From Kosakonia arachidis (GTDB taxonomy: Bacteria > Pseudomonadota > Gammaproteobacteria > Enterobacterales > Enterobacteriaceae): a stretch of 64,000 nucleotides of DNA. Numbering within the stretch: the first letter of the stretch is position 1; each line of letters opens with the position of its first letter. Shown piece by piece: positions 19,779 through 29,617 of this stretch. The stretch is taken from positions 590,290 to 654,289 of the forward strand of contig NZ_FPAU01000004.1 of assembly GCF_900116535.1 (NCBI RefSeq). The letters are read 5' to 3'. The position numbers and the translations under genes are program-made. The notes under the pieces are model-generated. The model was not told where the DNA came from. It saw only the letters and a list, made by a program, of their open reading frames with translations, and did no database searches.

Positions 19779-19901
19779 CCTGACCTTACTCATTTTGCTA
19801 TTATCGCTCACATACGGAGCAATATTCCGAAGACTATCAGGCATGTTATAGTCAGTATTATATTCAGGCAAGTAACCACCCGCTAAATCCGAGTATAAAG
19901 T

Positions 19902-20177
19902 ATGTTTTGTGTGATCTACCGAAGTACCCGACGCGATCAGACTTATCTGTATGTCGAAAAAAGAGACGATTTTTCCCGTGTGCCAGCGACCTTAATGCAA
20001 AGTTTTGGTCAACCTCAGTTGGCAATGATTTTGCCCCTCGATGGGCGTAAAAAACTGGTGGGCGCCGATTTGGAAAAAGTAAAAGAGGCGCTGACCACTC
20101 AGGGCTATTATTTGCAATTACCACCGCCGCCGGAAAATTTACTCAAACAGCATCTTGCTGATAATGACAGGCAATAA
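19902..20177 (+). CDS. ycgL: YcgL, UPF0745 protein
   Basis: A 91-residue protein of the YcgL domain family, beginning [20 protein letters not shown] and containing [17 protein letters not shown] and [10 protein letters not shown]. The fold is known in the family but the function is not. It is divergent from minC. E. coli annotation sometimes extends the N-terminus by about 11 residues, but here the ATG at 19902 begins the conserved domain. Confidence 0.92.
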   Translation: MFCVIYRSTRRDQTYLYVEKRDDFSRVPATLMQSFGQPQLAMILPLDGRKKLVGADLEKVKEALTTQGYYLQLPPPPENLLKQHLADNDRQ

Positions 20178-20189
20178 TCTCCTCTCTCG

Positions 20190-20222
20190 CAGCGGCGGAA
20201 TTTTCTGCCGCTGTTTATTTTC
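20190..20222 (+). terminator. Terminator after ycgL
   Basis: CAGCGGC and GCCGCTG (20190-20196, 20207-20213) form a 7-base stem, extendable through GAA/TTC, followed by TTTATTTTCC. It lies 12 bases after the ycgL stop. Confidence 0.75.
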
Positions 20223-20322
20223 CTCGCAGCAAAAGCCGTAACATATTCAGATTTGACAAACCTTCAGACGGCGTGGATAGTCATTTTTCGCTCATGCTCA
20301 ATGTGTTACTTAGGGGAAAAAC

Positions 20323-20982
20323 ATGTATCAACATCATAACTGGCAAGGCGCGCTGCTGGATTACCCGGTGAGTAAAGTGGTTTGCGTTGGCAGCAACTAT
20401 GCGAAACATATTCAGGAGATGGGGAGCGCCACCCCTGAAGAGCCGGTGCTGTTTATCAAACCGGAAACTGCGCTCTGCGACATCCGTCAGCCGCTGGTTC
20501 TGCCGCAGGAGTTTGGCTCGGTACATCACGAAGTTGAACTGGCCGTGCTAATTGGCGCCACATTGCGCCAGGCAACGGAAGAGCATGTTAAAAAAGCGAT
20601 TGCTGGTTATGGCGTTGCGCTTGATCTTACGCTGCGCGATCTACAAGGTAAAATGAAGAAAGCCGGGCAACCGTGGGAAAAAGCCAAAGGTTTTGATAAC
20701 TCCTGCCCGATCTCCGGTTTCATTCCGGCGGCGGAATTTACCACCGATCCGCAAAATACGCCGCTCGGGCTGAAAATCAACGGTGAAGTTCGCCAGCAGG
20801 GCAACACGGCGGATATGATCCACAAAATCGTGCCCCTAATCGCTTATATGAGCCGCTTCTTTACGCTGAAAGCGGGGGATGTAATCCTGACCGGTACGCC
20901 GGACGGCGTTGGCCCGCTGCACAGCGGCGACGAGCTGGAAGTCGGTTTCAACGGTTTTTCCCTGTCGACCCGCGTTTTGTAA
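20323..20982 (+). CDS. ycgM: YcgM, fumarylacetoacetate hydrolase family protein
   Basis: A 219-residue protein of the FAH family, which includes hydrolases and decarboxylases of acylpyruvates and related oxo-acids. Visible family features are EVELAVLIG near residue 72 (metal-binding Glu pair), ALDLTLRD, AKGFDNSCPISGFI and the C-terminal GDVILTGTPDGVGP. Its substrate is not established. Upstream the gene has its own leader after the ycgL terminator, and ycgN follows by 78 bases. Confidence 0.94.
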   Translation: MYQHHNWQGALLDYPVSKVVCVGSNYAKHIQEMGSATPEEPVLFIKPETALCDIRQPLVLPQEFGSVHHEVELAVLIGATLRQATEEHVKKAIAGYGVALDLTLRDLQGKMKKAGQPWEKAKGFDNSCPISGFIPAAEFTTDPQNTPLGLKINGEVRQQGNTADMIHKIVPLIAYMSRFFTLKAGDVILTGTPDGVGPLHSGDELEVGFNGFSLSTRVL

Positions 20983-20987
20983 GGCAA

Positions 20988-21012
20988 TTTGCCGCCTTAA
21001 TCCGGCGGCAAA
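20988..21012. other. Hairpin between ycgM and ycgN
   Basis: TTTGCCGCC and GGCGGCAAA (20988-20996, 21004-21012) form a perfect 9-base stem. No T run follows on the plus strand, so it is more likely an RNA-stability or processing element than an efficient terminator. Confidence 0.5.
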
Positions 21013-21060
21013 ACTTGCATCCGCATGCCAGACTGGTTATAAGGTGCACCCTGGATTTTA

Positions 21061-21522
21061 ATGGCGGATTTCATCATGAGCGACACACCTTTCTGGCAAA
21101 GCAAAACTCTCGAACAAATGACGGACGCGGAGTGGGAATCGCTGTGCGATGGCTGCGGTCAGTGCTGCCTGCATAAATTGATGGATGAAGACAGCGACGA
21201 GATCTACTTCACCAATGTCGCCTGCCGGCAGTTGAATATCAAAACCTGCCAGTGCCGCAATTACGAGCGGCGCTTCGAGTATGAACCCGACTGCATTAAG
21301 CTGACGCGCGAAAATCTGCCCACCTTCGAATGGCTGCCACCGAGTTGCGCTTATCGCCTGTTGGCTGAAGGGAAATCGCTGCCGCTGTGGCATCCACTGC
21401 GTACCGGTTCGAAAGCAGCAATGCATGCGGAGCGTATTTCTGTACGGCACATTGCGGTAAAAGAGTCGGAAGTCCAGGACTGGCAGGACCATATCCTCAA
21501 TAAACCTGAATGGGCGGATTAA
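21061..21522 (+). CDS. ycgN: YcgN, UPF0260 cysteine-cluster protein
   Basis: A 153-residue protein of UPF0260 (YkgJ-type cysteine-cluster group). Cysteines cluster in CDGCGQCC (residues about 29-36) and in [11 protein letters not shown] and further on, suggesting zinc or iron-sulfur binding. Function is unknown. The start could be the ATG at 21061, which matches the E. coli form, or one five codons later. Confidence 0.92.
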   Translation: MADFIMSDTPFWQSKTLEQMTDAEWESLCDGCGQCCLHKLMDEDSDEIYFTNVACRQLNIKTCQCRNYERRFEYEPDCIKLTRENLPTFEWLPPSCAYRLLAEGKSLPLWHPLRTGSKAAMHAERISVRHIAVKESEVQDWQDHILNKPEWAD

Positions 21523-21869
21523 TCTGCTGAAACCTCTGTCACGAAAATATAACGTTAATTTATTGAGCAGCAATTAACGGTTCTTCACCTTCGTGTTTTA
21601 TATATCGTTGAAATATCGCCAGTGGTCGTCAGTGAAATTAATGGTGAGCGCTGTCAATTAAATCTGAAGCGAAGCGCCAGATGCCCTTTCCATGCTAAGG
21701 CAAAGAATACAGTGAGGGATTGCCGCGTCTGAAATCAGAATGAGCACATTGACCGCCCGCTTGCTACGGCTACTTTTTATACTACATCGCAAACTGTTAG
21801 TTCTCGTTTTTTCCACGGTTGATGTTACTAATTGAAATGCCGAGGGTTTGCGCCCTGTATGTGAGAGAT
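21523..21869. other. Intergenic gap ycgN-dsbB (hlyE and umuDC absent)
   Basis: In E. coli K-12 hlyE and umuDC lie between ycgN and dsbB. Here the gap is about 375 bases and I see no reading frame resembling any of them, nor a LexA-type CTG-N10-CAG box. The sequence is moderately AT-rich with no obvious RNA gene. It may be a deletion scar or the ancestral state. Confidence 0.6.
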
Positions 21870-21897
21870 AAAAAAACGCTCCCGAAGGAGCGTTTTC
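21870..21897. terminator. Bidirectional-type terminator after dsbB
   Basis: AAAACGCTCC-CGAA-GGAGCGTTTT forms a perfect 10-base stem (21873-21896) ending at the dsbB stop codon. On the minus strand it is followed by TTTTTT-like sequence, so it fits an intrinsic terminator for dsbB. Confidence 0.88.
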
Positions 21898-22428
21898 CTA
21901 GCGACCGAACAGATCGCGTTTTTTCGGTTTGAACGGCTGGGCAACCAGTACCAGCAGCGCAACTATCAAATAAGCAGCAAAAATACCCAGCAGCCATTGC
22001 GGCATGTCCAGCGTCAGAAACTCCCACTGGCGTTGTGCACAATCACCGGTAGCAACAAACACTTGCGGCAGCCATTTATCGAGCGGCAGCCACGCAGGAA
22101 AACGCGCGGCGAAATCGCAGGTCAAAAACGGCGAAGGGTGTAACTGAATCATCGTATGCTCCCAGGTAAGCTGGATACCGCGAATAGCGCTGTAAATCCA
22201 GATAACCAGAGCGACATAGCGGAGCGGCGTTTTAGGTGCAATTGCACCAACAATACCTGCGCCCATCACGCCAAACAGCGCACAACGTTCATAAATACAA
22301 AGCACGCAGGGTTTCAGCAGCATCACATGCTGGAACCACAGCGCGACCATTTCAAGTGCAAACGCAGTGAGTGCCATAAGAAGCCAGGCTCCGCGCCCAC
22401 GTGAGCACTCATTTAAATATCGCAACAT
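21898..22428 (-). CDS. dsbB: DsbB, disulfide bond formation protein B
   Basis: DsbB reoxidizes periplasmic DsbA and passes electrons to quinones in the inner membrane. The 176-residue protein has four hydrophobic helices and two essential cysteine pairs: Cys41/Cys44 in [10 protein letters not shown] and the second loop pair in TCDF (about 104) and GDCAQRQW (about 130). I chose the ATG at 22428, which gives the E. coli length, over an upstream in-frame start at 22488. In E. coli nhaB lies upstream, but here the next gene is fadR. Confidence 0.96.
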   Translation of the reverse strand: MLRYLNECSRGRGAWLLMALTAFALEMVALWFQHVMLLKPCVLCIYERCALFGVMGAGIVGAIAPKTPLRYVALVIWIYSAIRGIQLTWEHTMIQLHPSPFLTCDFAARFPAWLPLDKWLPQVFVATGDCAQRQWEFLTLDMPQWLLGIFAAYLIVALLVLVAQPFKPKKRDLFGR

Positions 22429-22756
22429 AATCTTTTCCCAGGAGATTCGTAGACAACGCAGTGTAAACGAAATCATTGTAGAGGCCACTAGCAGGCAGCA
22501 AAATAATACGTAATCGAATGTTTATCATGCGGAATGTCAAATTAGGAATAAACTTGCTGTTCTTTTGTGCAAAAGAAAATAGTGATCAATCCGGGTTTGT
22601 TTCAAATGAAAGACGTACTGAAAGCAGGGTTAACGCTTGTAAAATCACGAAAATGGCGAGGCGATCCCTTTTTTCTTCTTGCCGTACGCTACCTGCTCTG
22701 GGCTGTGTCTGGTATGATGAGTGTCCTTTGCTTAGCTGTGTAGTGGAAATTTGTCT
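22429..22756. promoter_or_regulatory. Divergent dsbB/fadR promoter region (nhaB absent)
   Basis: This gap drives dsbB leftward and fadR rightward. A TATGAT box with an upstream TG (TGG-TATGAT at 22710-22718) forms an extended -10 element for fadR, about 40 bases before its start, and overlaps a sequence CTGGTATGATGAG that looks like a weak FadR half-site. nhaB, which occupies this position in E. coli K-12, is not here. Confidence 0.55.
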
Positions 22757-23476
22757 ATGGTCATTAAGGCGCAGAGCCCGGCGGGTTTCGCGGAAGAATA
22801 TATTATCGAAAGTATATGGAATAGTCGCTTTCCGCCAGGATCGATTCTTCCGGCTGAACGCGAACTCTCTGAACTGATTGGCGTCACTCGTACCACGTTG
22901 CGTGAAGTGTTGCAACGTCTGGCACGTGATGGCTGGTTGACGATTCAGCACGGCAAGCCCACGAAAGTGAATAACTTCTGGGAAACATCGGGTCTGAATA
23001 TTCTCGAAACACTGGCGCGTCTGGATCACGAAAGCGTTCCTCAGTTGATCGATAATCTTCTGTCGGTGCGTACCAACATCTCAACGATCTTTATTCGTAC
23101 AGCATTCCGTCTGCATCCTGATCAGGCGTTGCAGGTATTGGCCAAAGCGCGCGAGGTAGAAGATTATGCCGATGCGTTCGCCGATCTGGATTACAACGTT
23201 TTCCGTGGGTTGGCGTTTGCCTCCGGGAACCCGATCTATGGGCTTATCCTCAACGGCATGAAAGGGTTGTACACCCGCATCGGACGTCATTACTTCTCCA
23301 GCCCGGAAGCCCGCAGCCTGGCGTTGGGTTTTTATCACCAGCTTGCTGAAGTATGCGAACAGGCGCAGTACGAAAAAGTCTATGAGCTGGTGCGTCGTTA
23401 CGGCCATGAAAGCGGTGAAATCTGGCATCGCATGCAGAAAACGATGCCTGGCGATTTAGCGTTGCAGGCGCGTTAA
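22757..23476 (+). CDS. fadR: FadR, fatty acid metabolism regulator
   Basis: FadR is a GntR-family regulator that represses fad genes (including fadD) and activates fabA/fabB, and releases DNA on binding long-chain acyl-CoA. The 239-residue protein has the winged helix at about 1-75, with [20 protein letters not shown] as the recognition region, and an all-helical acyl-CoA-binding C-domain. I chose the ATG at 22757 over a TTG two codons upstream, because it gives the conserved [15 protein letters not shown] start. Confidence 0.97.
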   Translation: MVIKAQSPAGFAEEYIIESIWNSRFPPGSILPAERELSELIGVTRTTLREVLQRLARDGWLTIQHGKPTKVNNFWETSGLNILETLARLDHESVPQLIDNLLSVRTNISTIFIRTAFRLHPDQALQVLAKAREVEDYADAFADLDYNVFRGLAFASGNPIYGLILNGMKGLYTRIGRHYFSSPEARSLALGFYHQLAEVCEQAQYEKVYELVRRYGHESGEIWHRMQKTMPGDLALQAR

Positions 23477-23478
23477 GC

Positions 23479-23507
23479 AAAAAACCCTCTGCTTACAGAG
23501 GGTTTTT
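23479..23507. terminator. Bidirectional terminator between fadR and ycgB
   Basis: AAAAACCCTCTG-CTTA-CAGAGGGTTTTT is a 12-base stem flanked by A and T runs, placed between the convergent genes. It can terminate both. Confidence 0.93.
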
Positions 23508-23509
23508 CG

Positions 23510-25042
23510 TCACAGGCTGTTCTGGCGAGGCGGGCATCTTTCCAACAGTTCCACGCTGCCATCTTCATTTTGCTGCTCCAACAGCACATCAAATCCCCAC
23601 AGGCGATGTACGTGTTTCAGCACTTCGCGACGGCCTTTATCCAGTGGTGCGCGGTTATGCGGAATATAACGCAGCGTCAATGAGCGATCACCGCGCAGAT
23701 CGACATTCCAGATCTGAATGTTGGGCTCCAGATTACTGAGGTTGTACTGCGACGACAGGCGGGAGCGAATTTCCCGGTATCCCTCTTCATTATGGATTGC
23801 TGCAATCTCCAGGTAGTTATTGCGATCGTCATCCAGCACGGTAAATAAGCGGAAATCACGCATAATCTTCGGCGACATAAACTGGCTAATGAAGCTTTCA
23901 TCTTTAAAATCACGCATGGCGAAATGCAGCGTTTCCAGCCAGTCGGAACCGGCAATATCCGGGAACCAGTAGCGGTCTTCGTCCGTCGGCGACTGGCAAA
24001 TACGCTTAATATCCTGGAACATGGCAAAGCCAAGCGCATACGGATTAATTCCGCTGTACCACGGGCTGTTATAAGGAGGCTGGAACACAACGTTAGTGTG
24101 GCTGTGCAGGAATTCCAGCATAAAGCGGTCGGTCACTTTCCCTTCATCATAGAGATGATTGAGGATGGTGTAATGCCAGAAAGTCGCCCAGCCTTCATTC
24201 ATTACCTGCGTCTGTTTTTGCGGGTAGAAATACTGGCTGACTTTACGCACGATGCGCAGGATCTCTCGCTGCCATGACTCCAGCAGCGGTGCGTTCTTCT
24301 CCATAAAATAAAGCAGGTTTTCCTGCGGCTCAGATGGATAGCGGCGCGCTTCGGCGGTGGTCCGCTCCTCTTCGCGTTTTGGCAGCGTACGCCACAGCAT
24401 ATTCACCTGGCTTTGCAGATACTCCTCGCGGCTTTTCTGCCGGGCTTTCTCCTCCTGCAAGGAGATTTTTTGCGGGCGTTTGTAGCGATCAACCCCGTAG
24501 TTCATCAGTGCATGGCACGAGTCGAGCAGTTTTTCGACTTCATCGACGCCGTACCGCTCTTCACAGTCGGTAATGTATTTCCGCGCGAAAATCAGGTAAT
24601 CGATAATTGAACTGGCATCGGTCCAGCTGCGGAAAAGGTAGTTATTTTTGAAGAAAGAGTTGTGCCCGTAGCAGGCATGCGCCATCACCAGCGCTTGCAT
24701 GGTGATGGTATTTTCTTCCATCAGATAAGCAATACATGGGTTGGAGTTAATGACGATCTCGTAAGCCAGCCCCTGTTGCCCGTGTTTATAGAGCCGTTCG
24801 GTTTCAATGAATTTCTTACCAAACGACCAGTGAGGGTAGTTGATTGGCATACCAACGCTGGAGTAAGCGTCCATCATCTGTTCTGAAGTAATGACTTCAA
24901 TTTGATGCGGATAGGTATCCAGCCGATAAAGTTTTGCCACCCGGTCGATTTCAGCCAGATAGACATCCAGCAGATCAAAAGTCCAGTCGGGTCCATCGCT
25001 CAGACGAATAGAGTCCTTATTCATTGAGTCAATCGTAGCCAT
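23510..25042 (-). CDS. ycgB: YcgB, SpoVR-family protein
   Basis: A 510-residue cytoplasmic protein of the SpoVR family, the same length as E. coli YcgB. Recognisable segments include WSFGKKFIETERLYKHGQQG (about 74-93), MAHACYGHNSFFKNN and QVMNEGWATFWHYTI, the last with a His typical of the family. In many bacteria YcgB-like genes are found with yeaG and yeaH in stress-related regulons, but its biochemical role is not established. The ATG at 25042 gives the E. coli start MATIDSMNKD, and a second ATG six codons later is possible. Confidence 0.94.
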   Translation of the reverse strand: MATIDSMNKDSIRLSDGPDWTFDLLDVYLAEIDRVAKLYRLDTYPHQIEVITSEQMMDAYSSVGMPINYPHWSFGKKFIETERLYKHGQQGLAYEIVINSNPCIAYLMEENTITMQALVMAHACYGHNSFFKNNYLFRSWTDASSIIDYLIFARKYITDCEERYGVDEVEKLLDSCHALMNYGVDRYKRPQKISLQEEKARQKSREEYLQSQVNMLWRTLPKREEERTTAEARRYPSEPQENLLYFMEKNAPLLESWQREILRIVRKVSQYFYPQKQTQVMNEGWATFWHYTILNHLYDEGKVTDRFMLEFLHSHTNVVFQPPYNSPWYSGINPYALGFAMFQDIKRICQSPTDEDRYWFPDIAGSDWLETLHFAMRDFKDESFISQFMSPKIMRDFRLFTVLDDDRNNYLEIAAIHNEEGYREIRSRLSSQYNLSNLEPNIQIWNVDLRGDRSLTLRYIPHNRAPLDKGRREVLKHVHRLWGFDVLLEQQNEDGSVELLERCPPRQNSL

Positions 25043-25359
25043 TAGCGCGCCCTCATTGTTAGAACACTCTCTGTATGGAGCGTCTCATTTCAAGCATAGA
25101 ACACGCAATCAATTCTGTACGGCAGGGCACTTTTTTGTTCGCAATTTTTGATCCTGCCACCGGCATTAATAGCCGTTTTTGCAAAATTTTATACTGTGGC
25201 GAAATGTCGAGCAGCAGGAGATGCTAAATAATCACAGGCCTTGTAATACGGTGAAGCTGTGAGGGGTGTCACCATAAAAAAGCCATATGTTGAATAATAT
25301 TTTCATCTGGGTTATCAATTTGTAATTAGACGATTGTGCTTTACTCACAGGAGAGGGAT
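25043..25359. promoter_or_regulatory. Divergent ycgB/dadA control region
   Basis: This 317-base gap separates ycgB from dadAX. It contains a CRP-like site (25258-25273) and AT-rich sequence nearer dadA. In E. coli dadAX is controlled by CRP and Lrp. I did not identify individual Lrp sites. Confidence 0.55.
25258..25273. promoter_or_regulatory. CRP-like site upstream of dadA
   Basis: TGTGA-GGGGTG-TCACC matches the CRP consensus TGTGA-N6-TCACA at nine of ten core positions. It lies about 90 bases before the dadA start. dadAX is CRP-dependent in E. coli. Confidence 0.65.
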
Positions 25360-26658
25360 ATGCGAGTTGTTGTATTGGGAAGCGGCGTAGTGGGTGTCGC
25401 CAGTGCCTGGTATTTGCGTCAGGCGGGTCATGATGTCACGGTTATTGACCGCCAGCCGGGGCCGGCACAGGAAACCAGCGCTGGGAATGCCGGGCAGATT
25501 TCCCCGGGTTATGCCGCTCCCTGGGCCGCACCGGGTGTGCCGCTGAAGGCCATCAAATGGATGTTCCAGCGCCATGCGCCGCTTGCTATCAGCCTTGACG
25601 GCACCTCATCACAGCTGAAATGGATGTGGCAGATGCTGCGCAACTGCGATGCCCGGCACTATGCAGAGAATAAAGGACGTATGGTGCGGTTGGCCGAGTA
25701 CAGCCGCGACTGCCTGAAGCTATTACGTGAAACTACCGGTATTCAGTATGAGGGGCGACAGGGAGGTACCTTGCAGCTTTTCCGCACCGCCGCGCAGTAT
25801 GAAAACGCCACCCGTGATATTGCCGTATTGCAGGACGCAGGCGTTCCTTACCAGTTGCTGGAATCCGCGCGGCTGGCTGAGGTAGAGCCTGCGCTGGCGG
25901 AAGTGGCGCACAAATTAACCGGTGGTCTGCGTTTGCCAAATGATGAAACCGGCGACTGCCAGCTTTTTACCCAGCAACTTGCCAGCATGGCAGAGCAGGC
26001 AGGTGTGGTCTTTCGCTTCAATACCCCGGTGGATCGTCTGCTGTATGAAGGCGAAAACATCTATGGTGTGAAGTGCGGCGAAGAGGTGGTAAAAGCCGAT
26101 GCCTATGTGATGGCCTTTGGCTCCTGGTCAACCGGGCTGCTGAAAGATATCGTTGATATCCCTGTATACCCGCTGAAAGGTTACTCGTTGACAATCCCGG
26201 TCACGCAGGAAGACGGCGCACCGGTTTCCACTATCCTTGATGAAACCTACAAAATCGCGATTACGCGGTTTGATAAACGCATTCGTGTAGGTGGCATGGC
26301 GGAAATTGTTGGTTTCAACACCGAGCTGCTACAACCTCGTCGTGAAACACTGGAAATGGTGGTACGCGATCTCTTCCCGCGCGGTGGTCGCGTTGAAGAG
26401 GCGACATTCTGGACCGGTTTGCGCCCAATGACACCGGATGGTACGCCAGTTGTTGGTCGAACGCCGTATAAAAATCTGTGGCTTAACACGGGCCACGGTA
26501 CATTGGGCTGGACCATGGCCTGCGGTTCCGGCCAGTTACTCAGTGATTTAATGTCCGGCACCACGCCAGCTATTGCAGCGGACGATCTTTCTGTCGCCCG
26601 CTATTTACCAGGTTTTACCCCGGCACGCGTACAGCATCTGCATGGCGTTCATAACTGA
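25360..26658 (+). CDS. dadA: D-amino acid dehydrogenase
   Basis: DadA is an FAD-dependent inner-membrane-associated dehydrogenase that oxidizes D-alanine to pyruvate and ammonia, passing electrons to the respiratory chain. The 432-residue protein begins [19 protein letters not shown], with the FAD-binding GxGxxG at residues 7-12, and ends in the family segment [19 protein letters not shown] chose the ATG at 25360 with GGAGAGG upstream, giving the E. coli length. dadX follows by 18 bases in the same operon. Confidence 0.97.
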   Translation: MRVVVLGSGVVGVASAWYLRQAGHDVTVIDRQPGPAQETSAGNAGQISPGYAAPWAAPGVPLKAIKWMFQRHAPLAISLDGTSSQLKWMWQMLRNCDARHYAENKGRMVRLAEYSRDCLKLLRETTGIQYEGRQGGTLQLFRTAAQYENATRDIAVLQDAGVPYQLLESARLAEVEPALAEVAHKLTGGLRLPNDETGDCQLFTQQLASMAEQAGVVFRFNTPVDRLLYEGENIYGVKCGEEVVKADAYVMAFGSWSTGLLKDIVDIPVYPLKGYSLTIPVTQEDGAPVSTILDETYKIAITRFDKRIRVGGMAEIVGFNTELLQPRRETLEMVVRDLFPRGGRVEEATFWTGLRPMTPDGTPVVGRTPYKNLWLNTGHGTLGWTMACGSGQLLSDLMSGTTPAIAADDLSVARYLPGFTPARVQHLHGVHN

Positions 26659-26676
26659 TAAATATAAGGAAAAGTG

Positions 26677-27747
26677 ATGTCCCGTCCGATTATGGCCACG
26701 CTGGACTTACAGGCGTTGGGCACTAACTTACAGGTCGTGCGTCGGGCTGCGCCAACAGCTAAGGTCTGGTCAGTGGTCAAGGCGAATGCATACGGTCACG
26801 GTATCGATCGTGTCTGGCGTTCTCTTGCCAGCACGGATGGTTTTGCGATGCTGAATCTTGAAGAGGCCATTTTGCTGCGTGAACGCGGCTGGAAAGGGCC
26901 GATTCTGCTACTGGAAGGTTTTTTCCACGCCGATGAATTACCGCTATTCGATAAATACCGGCTGACCACCAGCCTGCATAGCAACTGGCAGATTAAGGCG
27001 TTACAAAATGCGCAACTGCAAGCGCCGCTGGATATCTATCTGAAGATTAACAGTGGCATGAATCGCCTTGGCTTTATGCCGGATCGCGTACATGCAGTGT
27101 GGCATCAACTGCGGGCGATTAATAACGTAAGCAGCATTACCCTGATGTCGCACTTTGCCGAAGCCGAACGCCCGGACGGGATCGTCGGGCCGATGGCGCG
27201 TATTTCGCAGGCGGCGGAAGGACTGGACGCGCCGCGATCGTTATCCAACTCCGCGGCGACATTATGGCATCCTGAAGCGCATTTCGACTGGGTCCGTCCG
27301 GGTATTGTGCTGTATGGCGCATCGCCCTCCGGTCAGTGGCAGGATGTTGCCAATACAGGTATACGGCCGGTAATGACGCTCAGCAGCGAAATTATCGCAG
27401 TGCAAACGTTAAAAGCGGGTGAAACGGTTGGTTATGGCTGCCGCTATCGCGCCAGCGGGGAGCAACGTATCGGTGTGGTGGCCTGTGGCTATGCCGACGG
27501 TTATCCGCGTATTGCGCCTTCTGGGACGCCGGTACTGGTCGACGGAATTCGCACCGGCACGGTCGGCTCGATTTCGATGGATATGCTTACGGTCGATTTA
27601 ACGCCTTGCCCGCAGGCCGGTATTGGCACGCCGGTTGAGCTGTGGGGTAAGGAGATAAAAATCGACGACGTCGCTGCGGCGGCAGGTACGGTTGGGTACG
27701 AACTGATGTGCGCACTGGCACCGCGTGTGCCTGTTGTGACGGTGTAA
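26677..27747 (+). CDS. dadX: Catabolic alanine racemase
   Basis: DadX interconverts L- and D-alanine with pyridoxal phosphate, feeding DadA. The 356-residue protein has the PLP lysine Lys35 in VVKANAYGHG and the second catalytic tyrosine in the GYGCRYRA segment near residue 250. ATG at 26677 is preferred to the adjacent GTG (26674), with AAGGA six bases upstream. Together with dadA this gives the full alanine catabolic pathway. Confidence 0.97.
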   Translation: MSRPIMATLDLQALGTNLQVVRRAAPTAKVWSVVKANAYGHGIDRVWRSLASTDGFAMLNLEEAILLRERGWKGPILLLEGFFHADELPLFDKYRLTTSLHSNWQIKALQNAQLQAPLDIYLKINSGMNRLGFMPDRVHAVWHQLRAINNVSSITLMSHFAEAERPDGIVGPMARISQAAEGLDAPRSLSNSAATLWHPEAHFDWVRPGIVLYGASPSGQWQDVANTGIRPVMTLSSEIIAVQTLKAGETVGYGCRYRASGEQRIGVVACGYADGYPRIAPSGTPVLVDGIRTGTVGSISMDMLTVDLTPCPQAGIGTPVELWGKEIKIDDVAAAAGTVGYELMCALAPRVPVVTV

Positions 27748-27762
27748 CATACTACGAGGCGG

Positions 27763-29496
27763 TTATTCCGCCTCGTCTTCTGCCACTCTAACGCCCACTT
27801 TTAACACCGCGTTGTCGTTTTTTTCGGCCACTGTCCAGATCATTCCGGCAAACTCAACCTGGTCGCCAACCACCGGAGCTGCTCCCAATAACTGCTGAAC
27901 AATATCGCCCAGCGTTTGCTGGTTATCACGGTGCTCAAGACCTTCCTCAAGTCCGTAAATAAGTGCCACGTCGGCGAATTTGGCATTCGCTTCGAGGATA
28001 AAATCGCCAAAGAAACGCTGATCCAGAGCGACCGGCGGCGACTGGCTAAACAGCTTGCCCAGCGCAGGGAGATCCCGCTCACGACCAATAACACACAGTA
28101 CGTCGCCTTCCCGCAACCGCGTGCTACCGGTCGGATGCAACAGACTGTTACCGCGAAACAGCGCCGCGATGCGCGTCTCTTCCGGCATGTGCAAATCACG
28201 AAGCGCCGCACCCACGCACCATTTATCGGCACTGAGCTGGTAGACGAACTGCTCGAAGGGATTATCCGGATGAATATCCAACCCCACGCGAGAAACCGGC
28301 CAGCCGACCGGCGGTACCACCACTTTGGCTTTTTTCGCCGCCCAGGTGAGTGAGGTCCCCTGGAACAGCAGCGAGATTAGCACCACGAAGAAGGCAACGT
28401 TAAAGAACAGCCGCGCATTATCCAATCCGGCCATCATCGGGAAGGTGGCGAGAATAATCGGCACGGCGCCACGTAGCCCCACCCAGCTGATAAACACGCG
28501 CTCACGCAGATTGAAGCCACGAAACGGCAGCAGACTGGCGAACACCGACAGCGGCCGGGCGATAAAAATCATCCATGCTGAGAGGATAAGGGCAGAGAAG
28601 GCAATCGGCAGCAGATCGGACGGTGTGACCAGCAGACCCAGCACGAGGAACATGGCGATTTGCGCCATCCAGGCCAGCCCATCGAAATTTTGCAGAATCC
28701 CGTAGCGGTTGCGGATCGGCCGGTTGCCCAGCACAAAACCACATAAATACACGGCCAGGATACCACTACCGTGTAAGGCTGTCGTCAGAGCAAAAACCAG
28801 AATACCGCCGCTGAGTGCCAGCAGCGGATAGAGACCCGGCGGCAGGGAGATACGGTTGATCATCTGCTGAAGTAGGTAGCCACCCGTGCCGCCCAGCAGA
28901 ATACCAAGACCAAACTCCTGTACGATATGCACCAGGAACATCACATCGAGATCGGCTTTGTGCTTCTGGATCATCTCAATCAGCGTGATGGTCAGGAAGA
29001 CCGCCATCGGATCGTTACTCCCCGACTCGATTTCCAGCGTGGAGCCAACGCGCTCGTTAAGCCCTTTGCCGCCCAGCAGCGAGAATACCGCCGCCGCATC
29101 AGTGGAACCGACAATCGCGCCAATCAGCAGGCCTTCCATCACGTTGAGCTTGAACAACCATGCGGCCATCACACCGGTAAGACCGGAAGTGACCAGCACA
29201 CCTACAGTGGCGAGCGAAAGCGCAGGGCCGAGCGCAACACGAAAAGAACTGGCGCGGGTTCGCATGCCGCCATCCAGCAAAATGATCGCCAGCGCGAGGT
29301 TACTGACCATATAAGCCAGTGGGTAGTTATCGAACGGGATCCCGCCGATACCATCAATGCCGGCTAACATACCGATGACCAGAAAAATGACCAGGATAGG
29401 TATACCAAGGCGGGAAGAGAAAGAACTCAATAAGATGCTACAGGTTACAAGGACAGAACCCAGAATAAACAGACTAATTATCGCCTCAGCGTCCAA
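27763..29496 (-). CDS. cvrA: CvrA (NhaP2), CPA1-family cation/proton antiporter
   Basis: A 577-residue inner-membrane protein of the CPA1 family with about twelve hydrophobic helices (1-390) and a C-terminal cytoplasmic part containing a TrkA-C-like domain (about 400-480) and a CorC/HlyC-type domain (about 490-570). Motif [14 protein letters not shown] near residues 130-143 is the family ion-binding region. E. coli CvrA affects growth at low osmolarity, and NhaP2 relatives exchange K+ for H+. The start codon is TTG, as in E. coli, with AAGGAG upstream. The last bases form a hairpin with the intergenic sequence (27755-27775). Confidence 0.94.
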   Translation of the reverse strand: MDAEAIISLFILGSVLVTCSILLSSFSSRLGIPILVIFLVIGMLAGIDGIGGIPFDNYPLAYMVSNLALAIILLDGGMRTRASSFRVALGPALSLATVGVLVTSGLTGVMAAWLFKLNVMEGLLIGAIVGSTDAAAVFSLLGGKGLNERVGSTLEIESGSNDPMAVFLTITLIEMIQKHKADLDVMFLVHIVQEFGLGILLGGTGGYLLQQMINRISLPPGLYPLLALSGGILVFALTTALHGSGILAVYLCGFVLGNRPIRNRYGILQNFDGLAWMAQIAMFLVLGLLVTPSDLLPIAFSALILSAWMIFIARPLSVFASLLPFRGFNLRERVFISWVGLRGAVPIILATFPMMAGLDNARLFFNVAFFVVLISLLFQGTSLTWAAKKAKVVVPPVGWPVSRVGLDIHPDNPFEQFVYQLSADKWCVGAALRDLHMPEETRIAALFRGNSLLHPTGSTRLREGDVLCVIGRERDLPALGKLFSQSPPVALDQRFFGDFILEANAKFADVALIYGLEEGLEHRDNQQTLGDIVQQLLGAAPVVGDQVEFAGMIWTVAEKNDNAVLKVGVRVAEDEAE

Positions 29497-29617
29497 TGTG
29501 GTGCTTCTCCTTAATCCTCGCCAGCGGGAATGCCCCGGGCCAGAAACCCAGGGTTGGTAATTTCACTTCATAATAACGGCAGAAACAGCGACGTAATAAG
29601 AACATTAAGCACTTTTT

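Noticed and set aside
21523..21897. LexA box or umuD remnant in the ycgN-dsbB gap
   Set aside because: No CTGT-N8-ACAG type palindrome and no UmuD-like frame could be seen.
27755..27775. Terminator between dadX and cvrA
   Set aside because: CGAGGCGG/CCGCCTCG forms a stem, but it overlaps the end of the cvrA coding sequence and lacks a T run, so a terminator call is not supported.
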